From contig JAWWNJ010000160.1 in the NCBI GenBank assembly GCA_037176885.1, positions 434,001 through 498,000 on the forward strand: a stretch of DNA of 64,000 nucleotides, read 5' to 3'. Both the position numbers and the translations under genes were made by a program. The stretch is from Favolaschia claudopus (Eukaryota; Basidiomycota; Agaricomycetes; Agaricales; Mycenaceae). The stretch's first letter is position 1. Each line of letters starts with the position of its first letter. Under the pieces are notes generated by a model. The model did not search any database, was not told where the DNA came from, and saw only the letters and a program-made list of their open reading frames with translations. Positions 63,534-64,000 of the stretch are shown piece by piece.

Positions 63534-64000
63534 GCTCAGATTCAAGGGTGCGCCGGCAATCAAACCGGCGACTAAGGGCTGGTTAAGCATACCCCCCATC
63601 AAGGCCAGACTTTCTTTAGGTCCTTGAGAACGATTGTCTTCTCATCGCCCGGGAAAGTCTGGTTTACGAGACTAGAGGTGAGCGATCTTACTGCAATTCC
63701 TGAACATACATAATGGCAAACATCAAAATTTTGTGGCGCGTTTCCCTAAAAGGAAATTCAGCCTTTTCTCATTCCTTCTCTCGTTTATCGGCTCTCTGTG
63801 AGCTCCTACGGCCTAATTCCACTCAGAAAGCGGGTTTCAGCTTCATATTCGCGCATCTCGGAGGCATGTCTCGAATCAATTTCGGCAATTACGCGGATAA
63901 TCAAGAGTTTGGTCGTTCGTACATAGAGTATTGTGAATAGTACCAAAAGTAATCATTGAAGCGACATCAATGAGCCCGAAAAAAGCCTAATGGTATATTT
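63534..64000. other. Window end, no gene called
   Basis: A plus frame at 63713-63940 (75 codons, ATG start, ends FGRSYIEYCE) is open but unrecognised. Confidence 0.3.

Overview
The window looks like a transposon-dense stretch of an Agaricomycete (mushroom-forming basidiomycete) nuclear genome. Coding pieces have basidiomycete architecture: short introns of about 40-55 nt with GT..AG ends, an F-box/leucine-rich protein of a type expanded in mushrooms, a RecQ-like helicase paired with a DUF6589-like protein, and LINE, DIRS, Ty3/gypsy, Ty1/copia, hAT and IS630/Tc1-type remnants. No bacterial operons, rRNA or CRISPR are visible. All identifications were made by eye, without a database search.

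Layout. 0-3 kb: a decayed DIRS-like element on the minus strand (gag-like CCCH zinc-finger gene and RT start), whose gag is split by an 825-bp inverted-repeat element with 4-bp target duplication (element A). 3.2-3.95 kb: a small intact hypothetical gene with a TATA box. 4.9-6.8 kb: a Ty3/gypsy pol remnant whose catalytic core is replaced by three 142-bp tandem repeats. 7.7-12.1 kb: a TA-flanked MITE, then a DIRS/Ngaro-type element with split direct repeats, itself split by a 1.38-kb ORF1-only LINE with poly-A tail and 12-bp target duplication. 12.5-14.2 kb: element B (same family as A) carrying a nested MITE and sitting in a transposase-like fragment. 14.7-19.0 kb: convergent RecQ-like helicase and DUF6589-like genes, both broken. 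19-34 kb: MITEs, duplicated repeats, a copia fragment, two small unknown genes and a broken IS630-like transposase gene. 34.2-36.4 kb: a long unknown reading frame broken by one frameshift. 37.3-38.7 kb: a cluster of four TA-flanked MITEs. 38.9-40.4 kb: the best intact host gene, an F-box protein. 42.2-43.2 kb: a LINE ORF1 remnant next to a tRNA-like sequence. 43.8-55.0 kb: gypsy LTR/gag debris, into which a 7.37-kb DNA transposon with CACTG termini and a GTTA duplication has inserted; that transposon holds at least three further nested elements and a stretch of possible cargo. 55-57.7 kb: a 1.5-kb TA element, a hAT dimerisation-domain remnant and another MITE. 58.6-64 kb: a hypothetical gene, an IS630/Tc1 transposase remnant, palindromes and a final fold-back MITE.

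How it works together. Very little here is an intact host gene. The window is mainly a record of nested insertions, and several can be proved internally: removing element A restores a gag reading frame exactly, the LINE has a 12-bp duplication that joins the DIRS reading frame, and the 7.37-kb element has an empty-site paralogue only 300 bp away. At least sixteen inverted-repeat elements are flanked by TA dinucleotides, consistent with mobilisation by IS630/Tc1/mariner transposases, of which two dead coding copies are present. A second group (elements A, B and the 7.37-kb element) has CACTG termini and 3-4 bp duplications. The helicase/DUF6589 pair is a possible but unproven source of mobilisation for that group.
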